From a bacterium (GTDB lineage: Bacteria > RBG-13-66-14), in assembly GCA_021107695.1 (NCBI GenBank), contig JAIOSI010000201.1:1-7523 (forward strand): 7,523 bases of DNA. The letters run 5' to 3'. Below the pieces are notes generated by a model. It worked only from the letters and a program-made list of their open reading frames with translations. It did not search any database and had not been told where the DNA came from. The translations under genes and the position numbers were made by a program. Positions within the stretch are counted from its first letter, which is position 1; each line of letters begins with the position of its first letter. Positions 6,178 to 7,523 of this stretch are shown here, one piece after another.

Positions 6178-6207
6178 AGTTTACTCTAAAAGATAGAGTT
6201 GTGTCAA
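6178..6207 (-). promoter_or_regulatory. parA-like gene promoter with inverted repeat in the spacer
   Basis: Minus strand: TTGACA (6207-6202, perfect consensus), 18-bp spacer, TAAACT (6183-6178, four of six). A perfect 6-bp inverted repeat, ACTCTA-AAAGA-TAGAGT (6183-6199), fills the spacer and touches the -10. This is a typical operator position, perhaps for autoregulation. The start of transcription would be about 60 nt before GTG 6114. Confidence 0.6.
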
Positions 6208-6210
6208 TTT

Positions 6211-6247
6211 TGCAACGCAGTGCGTTGCATCACCAGCTTGAAGCTGG
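6211..6247. repeat. two tandem near-perfect palindromes
   Basis: TGCAACGCA-G-TGCGTTGCA (6211-6229) is a 9+1+9 palindrome. Three bases later, CCAGCTT-G-AAGCTGG (6233-6247) is a 7+1+7 palindrome. Both are perfect around a single central G and lie just upstream of the -35 of the ParA-like gene's promoter. They resemble REP-type intergenic repeats or paired protein-binding sites. No T-run follows, so they are poor terminators for the membrane-protein gene that ends at 6418. Confidence 0.55.
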
Positions 6248-6417
6248 ACACAGACTCGCGGCTAACGGGTTTGTCTGGCTAATGGTTCCACCCGCGTTTC
6301 ACCGCTTCCGCTGGTCGCTACTCTTTTCCCCCTCTCCCCTTAGGGGGGGCGTTTGTAAGCAGAGGCAGGAGATCGCAGGGATGGGATACGCCATATCTCT
6401 GATAAATACAAACGGTG
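6248..6417. other. intergenic stretch without a recognisable gene
   Basis: Together with the repeats to its left this makes a gap of more than 200 bp without a gene. The only structure I see is a C/G run with the palindrome CCCCT-T-AGGGG (6336-6346), similar in character to the C-rich repeat at 1638-1728. No intrinsic terminator with a T-run for the gene ending at 6418 is evident. Confidence 0.5.
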
Positions 6418-6963
6418 TTACAAATCCTCCATCTCCGCGTCGATCATCGCGTCAATCTCGTTCCGAAGCTGCTGCTCCGAGGCCTCGTTGACCTCTGCGG
6501 CGATGTAGCCGATCAGCAGATGCCCGACGAATATCAACAGTCCCAGAGCCAGGGCGATGATCGAAACGCTGCGACCCTTCTTCTGCTTCAGGGCGAAGAC
6601 CAGGGCGATACCCCCCAACAACAGAGTGGCGATTGGCCAGATGATGTACGGCAGCTGCTCACGGAAGCTGATCAGGATTGTCCCGCCCCAGAGAACCCAG
6701 GCGGCGGGAGTCAGCGCGGAGCGGGTCTCTCCAAGGTTGAGCAGACCACCCAACGCCCGCCCGAATACCTTACCGTCTTCATCACGCTTTGCTTTGATAA
6801 AGAGGTGAACCAGGGCGGCAAGGGTCAGCACTCCGGCAAGGGTTGACCAGAGCCAGGGTTCCAGATGCATGACAAAGAAGACCGCCAGCAGGTAGTTCGC
6901 CGCCGCCAGTAGGCTTGCCAGAGCCAGCGTTAACGCTGCGACAGGGAGGGGGGATTTTTTCAT
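6418..6963 (-). CDS. polytopic membrane protein of unknown function
   Basis: A 181-aa integral membrane protein I cannot assign to a family. Hydrophobic segments lie at about 8-33, 37-57, 104-125 and 133-154, with a weaker one at 85-100, so four or five TM helices are likely. The basic N-terminus (MKK) and the KAKRDEDGK loop at 57-65 suggest a cytoplasmic N-terminus by the positive-inside rule; KQKKGR at 126-131 is a second basic loop. The C-terminal tail (157-181) is acidic and helical (NEASEQQLRNEIDAMIDAEM). No catalytic motif is visible. Start ATG 6963 has GAGAAGG upstream with unusually short spacing. It has its own promoter candidate at 7002-7030, so it is probably separate from the radical SAM gene upstream. 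Confidence 0.75.
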   Translation of the reverse strand: MKKSPLPVAALTLALASLLAAANYLLAVFFVMHLEPWLWSTLAGVLTLAALVHLFIKAKRDEDGKVFGRALGGLLNLGETRSALTPAAWVLWGGTILISFREQLPYIIWPIATLLLGGIALVFALKQKKGRSVSIIALALGLLIFVGHLLIGYIAAEVNEASEQQLRNEIDAMIDAEMEDL

Positions 6964-7001
6964 AACCTTCTCATCGACAGGATTCCGTTAACGAACACTT
7001 T

Positions 7002-7030
7002 ATTTTAGCACAGGTGGAGACCGTTGCGAA
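7002..7030 (-). promoter_or_regulatory. candidate promoter of the polytopic membrane protein gene
   Basis: Minus strand: TTCGCA (7030-7025), 17-bp spacer, TAAAAT (7007-7002), with TGC before the -10 giving an extended -10 (TGnTAAAAT). The -10 matches five of six and the -35 four of six. It lies 39 bp upstream of ATG 6963 and within the 92-bp gap after the radical SAM gene. Confidence 0.55.
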
Positions 7031-7055
7031 ACAGGCGAATGTTGTTTCCTGGCAA

Positions 7056-7523
7056 CTACAGGCGCGGCTCTTCTTTGATCAAACCACTCTTCGATTCTCC
7101 CGCCAGCAGGCGGCGGAGCAGGGTCTCGTCGCCCCGTGCCAGAATTGACTGCCAGAGTGCCTGTCGGGGCGATTCTCCGGTGAGCTGAGCAATTTTCGCT
7201 TTTCGCAGGATGTCGACTAGCAGGGCGCGTTTCCGGCGTAGTTCGCCTTCACTCAGCAGGGGATGATCCACCAGCGGGGTCATCGGCTTGGGGACGAAGG
7301 GCGAGGCGGAAATTTTCAGATGAGCTGGCGAGCCTTCGAGAACCCTCCGCAGCTCCCCGGTCAGCCGTCCGATTTCAGCGAGGTCTTCGTCGGTTTCTCC
7401 GGGCAGGCCGTACATGAAGTACAGTTTAAGGACTCGCGCCTCGCTGGCGGCCACGGCCTCGACTGCCTTCAACAGAGCCGCGTTGGTCAGCCCCTTGCCC
7501 AGCTTCCGGCGAAGGGTCTCGCC
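7056..7523 (-). CDS. radical SAM protein, C-terminal part (cut by window edge)
   Basis: The last 155 codons of a longer gene whose 5' end lies right of 7523; the frame is open to the edge. It opens with GETLRRKLGKGLTNAALLKA, then VLKLYFMYGLPGETDEDLAE, the late-barrel segment of radical SAM enzymes (the GLPgETdEd motif). AHLKISASPFVPKPMTPL follows. This run of motifs and the tail (about SPRQALWQSILARGDETLLRRLL, given here in part: SPRQALWQSILARGD) match a B12-binding-type family with uncharacterised members (TIGR03960-like). The CxxxCxxC iron-sulfur motif and any B12 domain would be upstream, outside the window, so the reaction cannot be stated. The stop is TAG at 7058-7056. Superfamily call firm, subfamily tentative. 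Confidence 0.85.
   Translation of the reverse strand, partial: GETLRRKLGKGLTNAALLKAVEAVAASEARVLKLYFMYGLPGETDEDLAEIGRLTGELRRVLEGSPAHLKISASPFVPKPMTPLVDHPLLSEGELRRKRALLVDILRKAKIAQLTGESPRQALWQSILARGDETLLRRLLAGESKSGLIKEEPRL

Noticed and set aside
6211..6247. CRISPR repeat or attachment site
   Set aside because: There is only one unit, with no regularly spaced copies, spacers, cas genes or integrase in the window.

Overview
The window reads as chromosome of a Gram-negative bacterium. It has an outer-membrane beta-barrel porin with a signal peptide and a C-terminal Phe, plus ordinary bacterial housekeeping genes. I cannot name the lineage. Short intergenic palindromes, C-rich repeats, a MITE-like element and proteins without a close namesake would fit an uncultured candidate-phylum organism, but that is inference.

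Layout, left to right. (1) 1-1028, minus: the first ~342 residues of UvrA, cut by the window edge. (2) 1268-1612, plus: a small exported protein of unknown function, the only plus-strand gene I support, divergent from uvrA. (3) 1638-1728: a C-rich palindromic repeat, then a strong UUCG-loop terminator (1765-1787, minus) that closes the porin gene. (4) 1811-2896, minus: a porin of the phosphate-selective O/P type. A complex upstream region (2957-3138) holds two competing promoter candidates and three separate inverted repeats. (5) 3177-3935, minus: a double zinc-ribbon protein with a long Lys/Pro/Ala linker and a C-terminal GYF_2-like domain. (6) 4110-4640, minus: a two-TM protein with a bacterial PH domain. 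(7) 4807-4960: a 154-bp MITE-like insertion with 12-bp perfect terminal inverted repeats and a 5-bp AATTT target duplication. (8) 5011-5349 and 5374-6114, minus: a 112-aa unknown protein directly downstream of, and in frame with, a ParA-type ATPase, separated by one amber codon. The promoter in front has an inverted repeat in its spacer. (9) 6211-6247: two tandem near-perfect palindromes. (10) 6418-6963, minus: a polytopic membrane protein with its own promoter. (11) 7056-7523, minus: the C-terminal part of a radical SAM protein, cut by the right edge.

Apart from the parA pair the genes look like separate transcription units with 90-280 bp gaps rather than one operon. I see no CRISPR array, complete transposase, toxin-antitoxin pair, defence system, rRNA or tRNA. 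The best candidates for something new are the ParA/112-aa pair with its in-frame amber, the structured region upstream of the porin, and the MITE with target duplication.
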